From NCBI GenBank assembly GCA_003279685.1, contig QCHA01000001.1, forward strand, positions 372,001 through 436,000: DNA of 64,000 nucleotides, written 5' to 3'. The position numbers and the translations under genes were made by a program. The DNA comes from Pelagibacteraceae bacterium AG-390-L03. GTDB lineage: Bacteria; Pseudomonadota; Alphaproteobacteria; Pelagibacterales; Pelagibacteraceae. The notes below the pieces were generated by a model, which was not told the DNA's origin, ran no database searches, and worked only from the letters and a program-made list of their open reading frames with translations. Positions 17,825 through 26,357 of this stretch are shown piece by piece; the first letter of the stretch is position 1; each line of letters begins with the position of its first letter.

Positions 17825-17956
17825 AAAATTATTGTTTGTGACAATTATATCTCAAAAAAGTAAGTAAATAAGCACCTATTATGAACAATTTTCATCTTTT
17901 AAAAACTCTTAGAATGGTTAAGGTTTTAATTAGTTATAACTAAAAGAGAGGTATAA
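17825..17956 (+). promoter_or_regulatory. symporter operon upstream region with 14-bp palindrome
   Basis: The 132-bp divergent spacer between the unknown gene and the symporter operon holds a perfect 14-bp palindrome, TTAGTTATAACTAA, at 17930-17943. It is 13 bp before the ATG and just upstream of a purine-rich ribosome-binding site (AGAGAGG). A palindrome in this position could be an operator or an mRNA hairpin that sets translation. No regulator was identified. Confidence 0.35.
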
Positions 17957-18217
17957 ATGTCAAACGCACAAAAACACTGGGAAAAATCCAGGTCATTGTT
18001 ATGGATAACATTGATAATCTGGGCTATTTTCTCAATGGGCATCTTCCTTTTTGGAGCTGAAATGAATGAGGTTACTGGACCTTTTGGATATCCATGGACA
18101 TACTGGTTTACATGTCAAGGATCTCTTGGAATTTTCGTAATCTTAATTTTCTGGTTTGCTAATAGGCAAGAGAAAATTGATGAAGAGTTCGGCTTTAATG
18201 AAAGAGGAGATGACTAA
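17957..18217 (+). CDS. Na+/solute symporter small subunit (DUF4212)
   Basis: The 86-aa protein has two membrane helices (about residues 13-32 and 50-67) and the DUF4212 signature: QKHWEKSRSLLWITLIIWA, PFGYPWTYWFTCQGSLGIF and the NRQEKIDEEFGF tail. Proteins of this family are encoded directly ahead of VC_2705-type sodium:solute symporters and are thought to act as their small subunit. Here the stop and the next ATG overlap by 1 bp, as expected for such a pair. A good AGAGAGG ribosome-binding site precedes it. Confidence 0.93.
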   Translation: MSNAQKHWEKSRSLLWITLIIWAIFSMGIFLFGAEMNEVTGPFGYPWTYWFTCQGSLGIFVILIFWFANRQEKIDEEFGFNERGDD

Positions 18218-20025
18218 TGATTAAAGGTAAATTTATAGACAATTTGCCAAAAGTTTACGGAATCTATACTGGAGGTTTTATAGGTTTCATAATCTTAATG
18301 GCAATTGGTGAGCAGATGGGTATGACTGCTAAAGCAATAGGTGTTGCTTTTGTAGCTTTTACAATATTCATCTATGCATTAATCGGTTATCTATCAAGAA
18401 CAGCACAAGCAGATGCATATTACGTAGCAGGTAGGCAGGTGCCAACTGTATTTAACGGAATGGCAACAGCAGCAGACTGGATGTCTGGTGCTTCATTCGT
18501 TGCAATGGCAGGAGGTATTTACTTTAAAGGTTACGGTTATATGGCTTTACTTGTTGGTTGGACAGGTGGTTACATATTAGTTGCAACTTTATTAGCACCA
18601 TACTTAAGAAAATTTGGATGTTATACAGTTCCAGATTTTATAGGTACAAGATACGGTGGTAATTTAGCAAGACTACTTGCAGTAATAGTTTTAACTGTTG
18701 CTTCATTTACTTATGTAACTGCACAGATTAACGCTACAGGTACCATTGCGGCAGTTGCTCTAGATATCGACTTTAAATACGCTGTTTATGTTGGACTTAT
18801 AAGTATTTTACTTTGTTCAATGTTAGGGGGTATGAGAGCGGTAACTTGGACACAAGTTGCACAATATATCGTACTAATTATAGCTTACTTACTTCCAGTA
18901 TTCTGGATCAGTAACAAAATGGGAGCAGGTTTCTTTCCTCACTTTATGTTAGCTGATGAAGTGGCTAGAATTGGTGAATTAGAACAACAGTTTGGGTTTA
19001 TTAAGAACTCTGCTGCTGATCTAGCAACGGTACCTAAAGGGTTAGCTGGAATAACTAAAGCACACGCTGCAGTAAACGCAACGCCTTGGGCATTTATTTC
19101 ATTAGCATTGGCAATGATGATGGGAACAGCATCTTTACCACACGTGATGATGAGATACTTTACTACACCAAGCGTAAAAGCTGCTAGAAAATCAGTTGGT
19201 TGGTCACTATTCTTTATCTTCCTTCTGTATTCTTCTGCGCCAATGTTAGCAACACTATCTAAACTATCGTTGATTGATCCGACTTTATCAACAGGTATTA
19301 TCGGTAAATCATTTGCTGAAGTTCAATCAATTGATTGGTTCCAAAACTGGAATCAAGCAAACTTGATGTTCATCAGTGACTTTAACGGTAATGGAACTCT
19401 TGAGTTAAACGAGTTTTTCATGGGTGGTAAAGCGGTTGTGTTAGCAACACCAGAAATAGCTGGATTACCATATGTAATCTCAGGTCTGGTTGCTGCTGGA
19501 GGTATGGCTGCTGCCATGTCAACAGCCGATGGTTTGATCCTAGCAATTGCGAATGCAATCTCTCATGACGTTTATTACAAAATGATTGATCCAAAAGCGG
19601 AGACTGCAAAAAGACTACTAGTTGCAAGGGTGTTACTTGTAATAATTGGTTTTGCTGGAGCAACTATTGCTGCAATGGAGATTCAAGGTATCTTAGGTTC
19701 AGTTATCTGGGCTTTTGACTTTGCAATGTCTGGTTTATTCTTCCCACTTGTACTTGGTGTATGGTGGAAGAGAGCTAACAGAGAAGGTGCTATTGCTGGT
19801 ATGGCTTTAGGTCTTGCTTCTTCTATTTGGTACCTAGTTTGGGTACGAACTGGCGGAAGTGGATTCTTAGGACTTACTCAATTAACATTTGGTATCTTCG
19901 GAGCTGGTGTTAGTTTGATTGCTATGGTTGTGGTGAGTTTAATGACTCAAGAGCCAGATAAAGCTACTCAAAAAATGGTTGATGAAGTTCGTGTACCAAG
20001 CGGTAGAACCGTTACTGGTAAATAG
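18217..20025 (+). CDS. sodium:solute symporter, VC_2705 subfamily (ActP-like), with EF-hand-like loop
   Basis: A 602-aa SSS-family transporter with 13-14 membrane helices. It contains AYYVAGRQVPTVFNGMATAADWMSGASF near the N-terminus, a DFIGTRYGG loop, and TASLPHVMMRYFTTP typical of acetate/ActP-like members, plus ISGLVAAGGMAAAMSTADGLILAIANAISHD. A 12-residue loop DFNGNGTLELNE (388-399) fits the calcium-binding EF-hand pattern and lies in an extramembrane segment before the ATPEIAGLPYV helix. Likely cargo is a short monocarboxylate. The adjoining acs gene supports acetate, but this is inference. A hairpin terminator follows. Confidence 0.92.
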   Translation: MIKGKFIDNLPKVYGIYTGGFIGFIILMAIGEQMGMTAKAIGVAFVAFTIFIYALIGYLSRTAQADAYYVAGRQVPTVFNGMATAADWMSGASFVAMAGGIYFKGYGYMALLVGWTGGYILVATLLAPYLRKFGCYTVPDFIGTRYGGNLARLLAVIVLTVASFTYVTAQINATGTIAAVALDIDFKYAVYVGLISILLCSMLGGMRAVTWTQVAQYIVLIIAYLLPVFWISNKMGAGFFPHFMLADEVARIGELEQQFGFIKNSAADLATVPKGLAGITKAHAAVNATPWAFISLALAMMMGTASLPHVMMRYFTTPSVKAARKSVGWSLFFIFLLYSSAPMLATLSKLSLIDPTLSTGIIGKSFAEVQSIDWFQNWNQANLMFISDFNGNGTLELNEFFMGGKAVVLATPEIAGLPYVISGLVAAGGMAAAMSTADGLILAIANAISHDVYYKMIDPKAETAKRLLVARVLLVIIGFAGATIAAMEIQGILGSVIWAFDFAMSGLFFPLVLGVWWKRANREGAIAGMALGLASSIWYLVWVRTGGSGFLGLTQLTFGIFGAGVSLIAMVVVSLMTQEPDKATQKMVDEVRVPSGRTVTGK

Positions 20026-20045
20026 AACCATCAAATCTTAATTTA

Positions 20046-20069
20046 GGGGCGATTAATTTCGCCCCTTTT
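20046..20069 (+). terminator. rho-independent terminator after the symporter operon
   Basis: A 7-bp GC-rich stem GGGGCGA / TCGCCCC (20046-20052 and 20059-20065) with a 6-nt loop is followed by TTTT. It lies 20 bp after the symporter stop and ends that transcript before the next gene at 20102. Confidence 0.9.
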
Positions 20070-20101
20070 AATTCAATCTTTTTTCCAATATAAATTTCAT
20101 A

Positions 20102-20458
20102 ATGTCAGCAAACTTTCATCCTCTAGTTTATTTTATTGATTATCTATTTGGTGTAATCATGTGGACATTAATAGGAAGAGTCGCAATGAATATTTTTCAA
20201 AAAGAAGACTCTGAATTCTTTTTTATGAAAATATTTGTAAAATATACTAATCCGCTAATAAAACTTTTTAAGCCTATAACCCCATCTTTCATTATAGCGC
20301 CTCTAGTTCCATTGTATGTTGCATGGTTCTTTTACATGATTAGATTTTACTTTATGCCTTGGGTCTTGGGCTATTCTGTAATGGGGATGTTGTCCTTTCC
20401 TCTAGAAAGTGAAATTTCAAGACAAATTTACCAATTATTTAATTCAATTAAATTTTAA
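20102..20458 (+). CDS. small YggT-like membrane protein, unknown function
   Basis: 118 aa with about three membrane helices: residues 7-25, 58-80 and 84-100. The middle reads FVKYTNPLIKLFKPITPSFI, which recalls the YggT middle loop (strand-rich, ending in a membrane helix) but lacks its key Pro-Ile-Leu pattern, so only a distant relationship is suggested. It follows the symporter terminator and precedes rpe by 28 bp. Confidence 0.55.
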   Translation: MSANFHPLVYFIDYLFGVIMWTLIGRVAMNIFQKEDSEFFFMKIFVKYTNPLIKLFKPITPSFIIAPLVPLYVAWFFYMIRFYFMPWVLGYSVMGMLSFPLESEISRQIYQLFNSIKF

Positions 20459-20486
20459 AAATTGATACTAGTAGATCTAGTAATCA

Positions 20487-21146
20487 ATGAAAAAAATACA
20501 AATTTCACCATCAATCTTATCTGCTGATTTTAGTCAATTAGGTAATGAAATTAAAAGGCTTGAAGAAGGTGGTGCAGATATGATTCATGTAGATGTCATG
20601 GATGGTCATTTTGTTCCCAATTTAACTATTGGACCCCCAGTAATTAAGGCATTGAAAAAACATTGTTCAATTAAATTTGATGTTCATCTAATGATAGCTC
20701 CTGTTCATAAATATATTGAAGCTTATTCAGATGCTGGTGCTGATATTATTACAATCCATCCTGAAGCAACTGATAATTTAGAAAACTCTATTTTGAAAAT
20801 TAAAAGTTTGAATAAAAAAGTTGGCCTTTCACTTAACCCTGAGTCTAAAATTGATTTAATTAGACACTATCTTGAAAAAATAGATTTAGTTTTAATAATG
20901 AGTGTAAATCCTGGATTTGGAGGCCAAAAATTTATGCCTGAAGTTCTTGATAAAGTTAAGCAACTTAAAGAAATTCAATCTGGTGATAATATAGATTTTG
21001 ATATCGAAATTGATGGGGGAATTAATTTTGACAATTGTCAATCTGCTATCGAGGCTGGTGCCAACATACTTGTTTCTGGCACAACTGTATTTAAAAGTAA
21101 TAATGGAGATATAAAAAAAAATATTAATTTATTAAAATTAAAATAA
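20487..21146 (+). CDS. rpe: ribulose-phosphate 3-epimerase
   Basis: The 219-aa TIM-barrel enzyme interconverts ribulose 5-phosphate and xylulose 5-phosphate in the pentose phosphate pathway. Seen are ISPSILSADFSQLG, HVDVMDGHFVPNLTIGPP with the metal-site Asp and His, FDVHLMI, VLIMSVNPGFGGQKF and DIEIDGGINFDN. Length is normal. It is the first gene of rpe-heparinase-purH, an order conserved in alphaproteobacteria. The next gene starts 4 bp after the stop. Confidence 0.97.
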   Translation: MKKIQISPSILSADFSQLGNEIKRLEEGGADMIHVDVMDGHFVPNLTIGPPVIKALKKHCSIKFDVHLMIAPVHKYIEAYSDAGADIITIHPEATDNLENSILKIKSLNKKVGLSLNPESKIDLIRHYLEKIDLVLIMSVNPGFGGQKFMPEVLDKVKQLKEIQSGDNIDFDIEIDGGINFDNCQSAIEAGANILVSGTTVFKSNNGDIKKNINLLKLK

Positions 21147-21150
21147 GTTA

Positions 21151-22779
21151 ATGATCATTAAAAATTTAATAGTTAGTTTAGTCCAATTTTATTTTGATTT
21201 AAAAGCAAGTTTAAAAAAATTTTATCAAAACACTAGTTTTTACGATAAAAAAATATCTAAAACTAAAGATATTACTTTTGATTACAAGCCAAGTCCTTAC
21301 TTATTATCTTCAATAGTCAAATATCAGAAAAAAAAATATAAAATTGAAGACTTTGCTTTAGAAACTATTTGGCAAAATAATTTAAAATATGAAGAATATG
21401 AAAAGTTAAATAATTTTTTTTGGTTTTTTAGTTTAGATTTAAAATCTTCAAAAAAAACTACTCAATCAATTATTAATAATTGGATTAACAGGAATGATCG
21501 TTATAATCCAAAAAGTTGGGATTTTGATATCACTTCTAAAAGAATAATTTCCTGGCTATCAAATCATCAATTGACTTATGAAAATTGTGATGAAGATTTT
21601 AAAAAAAAATTTAACCTAAGTATTCAAAAACAAACAAATCACCTATTAAATGAAATAAAAAATTTAAATGAGGTTGAAAATAAAATTATTGGATGCGCAG
21701 CTGTTATTTTAACAGGCTTAGCTTATCAAAATAATAATGATTATCTTGTAAATGGTTTAAATCTTTTAAAAAAAATTATTAAATCTTCAATTAATAATCA
21801 AGGATTTCCAAAATCTAGAGATATTAAACAACTTATTTTTTACTTAAAATATTTTATTATAATAAGAGAATGGTTTAAAGAGTCTCAAAATACAATTCCA
21901 GAATATATAGATGAAACAATATATTATCTTGGTCAAAGCTATGCATTTATATGGCAAAATATTAATCATGATATTTTGTTTAACGGTAACTACATTTCAA
22001 ACAATCATGAGTTTGATCAGTATCTTAAAAGATTTGGATATGTATTTAAAAATGAAAATAAAGAACTTGCAGGCTATGTAATTCTTAAAAATAAAAGAAT
22101 TATATTAACAATGGATATTGGAGACAGTCCAAATAATAATTTTTCTAAATCTTACCAGGCTGGTGCACTTTCATTTGAGATTATTTCAAATGGTAAGAAA
22201 TTGATAACTAATTCTGGTTATTTTGTTAATAAAGATAATAAGTTAAATAAACTTTCGAAAAGTTCTGCGTTACACAACACTTTAATAATTGAAGACCATT
22301 CTTCTTGTGATTTTAAAAAAATAAATAAATCAAATCTAATTATTGAAAAAGGTATAAATATAAATAAAAAAAATATTGTATTTGAAGATAATTATTGGAA
22401 AATATCTGCTTCGCACGATGGTTACTTAAAAAAGTTTAAATCAATACATGAAAGAGAGGTTGAATTTTACCCAGAACAAATGAAATTTGTTGGTTTTGAT
22501 AAATTATCAAGAAAAGATACGTCCAAAAATATTAAATTTGATATAAGGTTTCATCTAGATCCAAACACCAAAGTAATGAAGACACAGGACAATAAATCAA
22601 TTCTTATAGAATTAGAAGATGAAGGTTGGAAATTTAATTGTGATAATTTTGATATAAATATTGATAATGGATTATATTTAGGTATTAAAAATTCATACAA
22701 GGAAAATCAAAACATATGTATATCAGGAATAAGTACAGTAGATAATCAGACAGTAAAATGGGAAATTACTAAGCTATAA
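21151..22779 (+). CDS. heparinase II/III-like protein
   Basis: A 542-aa protein with an N-terminal alpha-helical part and a C-terminal beta-rich heparinase II/III-like domain containing AGALSFEIISNGKKLITNSGYF and SALHNTLIIEDHSSCDF (about 330-385). Family members are polysaccharide lyases acting on uronic-acid polymers, but in alphaproteobacteria this position between rpe and purH is commonly filled by a divergent member of unproven activity. No signal peptide is obvious, so the substrate may be cytoplasmic or the protein membrane-associated. The stop overlaps the purH ATG by 1 bp. Confidence 0.85.
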   Translation: MIIKNLIVSLVQFYFDLKASLKKFYQNTSFYDKKISKTKDITFDYKPSPYLLSSIVKYQKKKYKIEDFALETIWQNNLKYEEYEKLNNFFWFFSLDLKSSKKTTQSIINNWINRNDRYNPKSWDFDITSKRIISWLSNHQLTYENCDEDFKKKFNLSIQKQTNHLLNEIKNLNEVENKIIGCAAVILTGLAYQNNNDYLVNGLNLLKKIIKSSINNQGFPKSRDIKQLIFYLKYFIIIREWFKESQNTIPEYIDETIYYLGQSYAFIWQNINHDILFNGNYISNNHEFDQYLKRFGYVFKNENKELAGYVILKNKRIILTMDIGDSPNNNFSKSYQAGALSFEIISNGKKLITNSGYFVNKDNKLNKLSKSSALHNTLIIEDHSSCDFKKINKSNLIIEKGININKKNIVFEDNYWKISASHDGYLKKFKSIHEREVEFYPEQMKFVGFDKLSRKDTSKNIKFDIRFHLDPNTKVMKTQDNKSILIELEDEGWKFNCDNFDINIDNGLYLGIKNSYKENQNICISGISTVDNQTVKWEITKL

Positions 22780-24314
22780 TGAAAAAAATACAAACAGCTC
22801 TTATTTCAGTCTCCGATAAAAAAAATTTAAAGCCTCTCTTAAACTCATTAAAAAAGAATAATATAAAAATTATTAGTTCAGGTGGTACCTATAAAGAAAT
22901 TAAAAAATTAAAATTTGAATGTCTAGAAGTTTCAGAGTTTACCAGTTCACCAGAAATATTAGAAGGTAGAGTCAAAACTCTTCATCCTAAAATTCATGCA
23001 GGGATCTTAAATAAAAGAAAAAACAAAACTCACCTAAAAGATCTTAAGAAAAACAATTTTGAAAATATAGATTTAGTTATTGTGAACTTTTATCCATTTG
23101 AAGAAACACTAAGAAATACAAATAATCATAACAAAATAATTGAAAATATTGATGTGGGTGGACCAACAATGGTGAGATCTGCTGCTAAAAATTATAAAGA
23201 TGTAACCGTTATTACCTCATCAAATCAATATAAAGAACTAATTGATGAATTAAAAATAAATAAAGGTTTTACTTCATTAAAATTTAGGGAAAAATTATCT
23301 AGAATTGCTTTTACTGAAACCGCTTATTATGATTCTGTTATTTCTGAATATTTTAATAAGAAAGACAAAATAAATTTTCCAAAAAAAATGGTTTATCATG
23401 CTAATCTTATAGAGAATCCACGTTACGGGGAAAATCCGCATCAAGAAAGTGGTATATATTCAAAAAATAATTCTATGGAAATAAATCAAATTCATGGGAA
23501 GCAATTAAGTTACAATAATTACAATGACATACTCTCAGCTTTAACTATTTCTAAATCGCTTCCAAAAAATATTGGAACAGTAATAGTAAAACATGCAAAT
23601 CCTTGCGGGGTTTCAATAAATAAAGATCATCTTAAAAGTTATAGATCTGCATTAGCAAGTGATCCTATAAGTGCATTTGGAGGAATTGTGTCATGTAATT
23701 TTAAAATTAAAAAAAATGTAGCAATAGAATTAAATAAACTGTTTCTGGAAGTGATTATTTCAAACGGTTTTGATAGTGAAGCGCTTAAATTATTAAAGAA
23801 GAAAAAAAATTTAAGATTAATTGATGCAACTAATTATTCTTTCAATGAAAAATTAAAATTTATATCATCAAATAAAGAATTATTAGTACAAACTGAAGAT
23901 TTAAAAAAATTCAATAATAAAGATTTTAAAATTGTATCCAAGAGAAAACCAAATCCAAAACAAATGAAGGATCTCATTTTTGCATTTAATATCTGTCGAT
24001 ATGTAAAGTCTAACGCTATTGTACTTGCAGTCAATGGTACAACAGCAGGTATCGGTTCTGGTCAACCAAGTCGTTTGGATAGTTGTCAAATTGCAATAGA
24101 TAAAATGAAAAAATTTATTAGCAATGAAGACGAGGTTGTTGCGGCGTCAGATGCATTTTTTCCATTTGTTGATGGTATTGAAAAACTAGTTCAATCAGGT
24201 GTTACTGCGGTCATACAGCCTTCTGGATCTATTCGAGACAAGGAAATAATTAATTTTGCTAACGAGACAAATACAATTTTAGTTTTTTCAAAAACTAGAC
24301 ATTTTAGACATTGA
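22779..24314 (+). CDS. purH: bifunctional AICAR formyltransferase / IMP cyclohydrolase
   Basis: The 511-aa PurH performs the last two steps of IMP synthesis. Recognised are ALISVSDK, ISSGGTYKEIKK and GGPTMVRSAAKNYKDV in the cyclohydrolase half, and RYGENPHQESGIY, KHANPCGVS, DPISAFGGIVS and AASDAFFPFVDGIEKLVQSG in the formyltransferase half, with TAGIGSGQPSR near the end. It uses 10-formyl-THF made by folD in this window. The 3' end overlaps the convergent phhB gene by 11 bp. Confidence 0.97.
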   Translation: MKKIQTALISVSDKKNLKPLLNSLKKNNIKIISSGGTYKEIKKLKFECLEVSEFTSSPEILEGRVKTLHPKIHAGILNKRKNKTHLKDLKKNNFENIDLVIVNFYPFEETLRNTNNHNKIIENIDVGGPTMVRSAAKNYKDVTVITSSNQYKELIDELKINKGFTSLKFREKLSRIAFTETAYYDSVISEYFNKKDKINFPKKMVYHANLIENPRYGENPHQESGIYSKNNSMEINQIHGKQLSYNNYNDILSALTISKSLPKNIGTVIVKHANPCGVSINKDHLKSYRSALASDPISAFGGIVSCNFKIKKNVAIELNKLFLEVIISNGFDSEALKLLKKKKNLRLIDATNYSFNEKLKFISSNKELLVQTEDLKKFNNKDFKIVSKRKPNPKQMKDLIFAFNICRYVKSNAIVLAVNGTTAGIGSGQPSRLDSCQIAIDKMKKFISNEDEVVAASDAFFPFVDGIEKLVQSGVTAVIQPSGSIRDKEIINFANETNTILVFSKTRHFRH

Positions 24315-24648
24315 TTAGTTGATCTATTTTTGCAGCTAAAATAAAATCATTTTCTGATAAACCCTCAATAGCATGAGTTGTAATTTTTATTTCCGCATAA
24401 CCCCAACCAAATGAAATGTCTGGATGATGCCCTTCATTTTCTGAAATTTCCCCAACTTTATTAATAAAGCTCTGACTATCTAAAAAATTTTTAAAGTTAA
24501 ATTTTTTATTTAAAAAAAATACTTTTTTTTCATCCTTAAAAATGTTCCAACCATCAACTTTTTTTTGATATTTGTGAATTTCAGATATATCAAAAGGTAA
24601 AACTCCCCCCTCACAAGGAACACATTTTTTATTTAAAAGATCACTCAT
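24304..24648 (-). CDS. phhB: 4a-hydroxytetrahydrobiopterin (pterin-4a-carbinolamine) dehydratase
   Basis: A 114-aa PCD/DCoH protein with the catalytic core EISENEGHHPDISFGWG (near residues 67-83), the KKFNFKNF segment and IKITTHAIEGLSENDFILAAKID. It dehydrates the pterin carbinolamine formed by aromatic amino acid hydroxylases; in bacteria lacking those it may have a molybdopterin- or folate-linked role. No hydroxylase gene is in the window. Confidence 0.9.
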   Translation of the reverse strand: MSDLLNKKCVPCEGGVLPFDISEIHKYQKKVDGWNIFKDEKKVFFLNKKFNFKNFLDSQSFINKVGEISENEGHHPDISFGWGYAEIKITTHAIEGLSENDFILAAKIDQLINV

Positions 24649-24658
24649 ACTTGCATTT

Positions 24659-24733
24659 TGGAGCGGGCAAAGGGGGTCGAACCCTCGACCTTCTCGTTGG
24701 CAACGAGACGCTCTACCACTGAGCTATGCCCGC
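24659..24733 (-). tRNA. tRNA-Gly (GCC anticodon), CCA encoded
   Basis: The minus strand from 24733 gives a complete cloverleaf: acceptor GCGGGCA pairs with TGCCCGC, a D-arm with AGCTCAGTGGTAGAGC, an anticodon arm CTCGTTGCCAACGAG with GCC in the loop, and a T-arm GAGGGTTCGACCCCC. It ends in discriminator T and an encoded CCA (24661-24659). Anticodon GCC reads GGC and GGU glycine codons. It is the only tRNA gene found here and lies between phhB and a sulfotransferase gene. Confidence 0.95.
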
Positions 24734-24808
24734 TTATTCATTCAGATATGAAAATAGAAGCTTTTTGTAAATTTAGCAAGGAATAATGTGTGAATAGTCT
24801 CAGGAACA

Positions 24809-25669
24809 TTAAGATTTTTCATATGATAATTCCTCTAATTTTTTTTTAAAAATATTATTTAATTTATCTTTAAGATCATCATTTAAAATTATTTTCCAAT
24901 TATTATTTGGACCTAAATTAAAAAAAGGAATTTTTTTGCCTCCACCTTTTGCTATAGGTGCTTCAGAAAAACCTTCATTTTTTTCTTTATTTTTCAATTT
25001 TGAAAATGTTGTTGAGCCAATGGCATTTTTAATTTTATTCTTATTTATCTTTTCTATGCTGATAGTAGTCTGGTTAATAAAAGTAATTACTTCAGTTAAT
25101 ACTTTGTAAGTTTGATTTAGTAAATCCTCATATCTAATTATCTTAATTGGTATTTTTTTTTGAATTTTCCATGACTCAAAATTTGTGTCCCATGAACTAA
25201 TAAATTGAAAATCACTATACCCATCTTTTTCAAACTTATTAACATCATATATGTATTGGTTTTTATTTGTTATCCATTTAAATGCCTGATCATCATTCAT
25301 TTCATAAAAGTTTTTAAGTGAAGTAATCACATTTCTTGGGTCTCTAACAACATAAATACAACCGATAGAGTTATCTTTATTAGTAAAATCAAAATTATTT
25401 AATGCCCCAAATGCATTATGAGTTTTAAAAAATCTTAATTTTTTATCTTGATTAATTTTTTCTTGAGCTTTTATCCAAAATTTTATTGTATCTGTAACAA
25501 CTTTAGGGTCATAATTGAATTCATTAAAAAATTTTTTTTGTGGAAATTGATCAATATTTTTTAAAACACTTTCATCATAAAAACCATCTTTAGTATAATA
25601 ATATGATGATAGTAAAATTCTAAGCCACGTATTTCCACTTTTAGGATAAGATGTAATCCAAAATATCAT
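24809..25669 (-). CDS. sulfotransferase domain protein (paralogue 1)
   Basis: The 286-aa protein carries both PAPS-binding motifs of cytosolic sulfotransferases: TSYPKSGNTWLR near the N-terminus (5'-phosphosulfate loop, residues 6-17) and IYVVRDPRNVITSL (3'-phosphate loop, near residue 106). FFKTHNAFGAL supplies the conserved Lys-Thr-His before it, and KIIRYEDLL follows. It transfers sulfate from PAPS to an acceptor, probably a polysaccharide or lipid; the acceptor is unknown. It is a paralogue of the tandem pair at 36-38 kb. Confidence 0.87.
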   Translation of the reverse strand: MIFWITSYPKSGNTWLRILLSSYYYTKDGFYDESVLKNIDQFPQKKFFNEFNYDPKVVTDTIKFWIKAQEKINQDKKLRFFKTHNAFGALNNFDFTNKDNSIGCIYVVRDPRNVITSLKNFYEMNDDQAFKWITNKNQYIYDVNKFEKDGYSDFQFISSWDTNFESWKIQKKIPIKIIRYEDLLNQTYKVLTEVITFINQTTISIEKINKNKIKNAIGSTTFSKLKNKEKNEGFSEAPIAKGGGKKIPFFNLGPNNNWKIILNDDLKDKLNNIFKKKLEELSYEKS

Positions 25670-25717
25670 TGTATAAATATTATAGATGATTAATATTAGT
25701 TTTAATAATTTATTTAA

Positions 25718-26356
25718 ATGAAAAATTTACCTAATATTTTGCCTATTTTTCCTCTTAGCAATTTTATAATATTTCCAAAAACCGCTGTCCCATTAAATAT
25801 ATTTGAACCAAGATATATAGATATGATAAATGACAGTATGAAATCCAATAAACTTATTGGAATGATTCAGCCAAAAAAAGTAAACGATGATTTAACTCCT
25901 CCTGTTTTACACAACATTGGCTGTCTTGGAAAAATAACGAGTTTTAAGGAAACTGAAGATGGAAGGTATTTGATAGAGTTAAAAGGTTTAATTAGATTTG
26001 AAGTTATAAAAGAAATTAAGTCTAACAAAAAATATAGAGAATATAGTGTTGATTTTAAACGTTTTGAAGATGATCTTAATGACGAAAAAGAACAACTTAA
26101 ATTTTCTGACCTAGAATTAATTTTTAAAGATTTGAAAACATTATTTGAAAAAAGAGGTTTTATAATAAATTGGAAAGAACTTGAAAAACAAAGTTTAGAT
26201 GAGACAATTAATGCTTTAGCAATGGCCTCACCATTCTCGTTAGAAGAAAAACAAGTCTTATTAGAAGCGGAAAACCTTAATATAAGAAAAAACAAAATAG
26301 CTGAGATTTTAACTACTTATACATACGATATTTTTGACAACACAACTCTTCAATAA
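25718..26356 (+). CDS. LON peptidase substrate-binding domain protein
   Basis: A 212-aa protein made of the Lon N-terminal (substrate-binding) domain without ATPase or protease parts: LPIFPLSNFIIFPKTAVPLNIFEPRYIDMI, LIGMIQPKKVND and GCLGKITSFKETEDGRYLIELKGLIRF, then a helical C-terminal half. Such stand-alone proteins are common in alphaproteobacteria, their role is unclear. It is convergent with a UbiH-like gene (1-bp gap). Confidence 0.9.
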   Translation: MKNLPNILPIFPLSNFIIFPKTAVPLNIFEPRYIDMINDSMKSNKLIGMIQPKKVNDDLTPPVLHNIGCLGKITSFKETEDGRYLIELKGLIRFEVIKEIKSNKKYREYSVDFKRFEDDLNDEKEQLKFSDLELIFKDLKTLFEKRGFIINWKELEKQSLDETINALAMASPFSLEEKQVLLEAENLNIRKNKIAEILTTYTYDIFDNTTLQ

Positions 26357-26357
26357 G

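Noticed and set aside
25867-26295. 142-aa minus-strand frame inside the LON-domain gene
   Set aside because: Antisense to a conserved gene, no recognisable motif.
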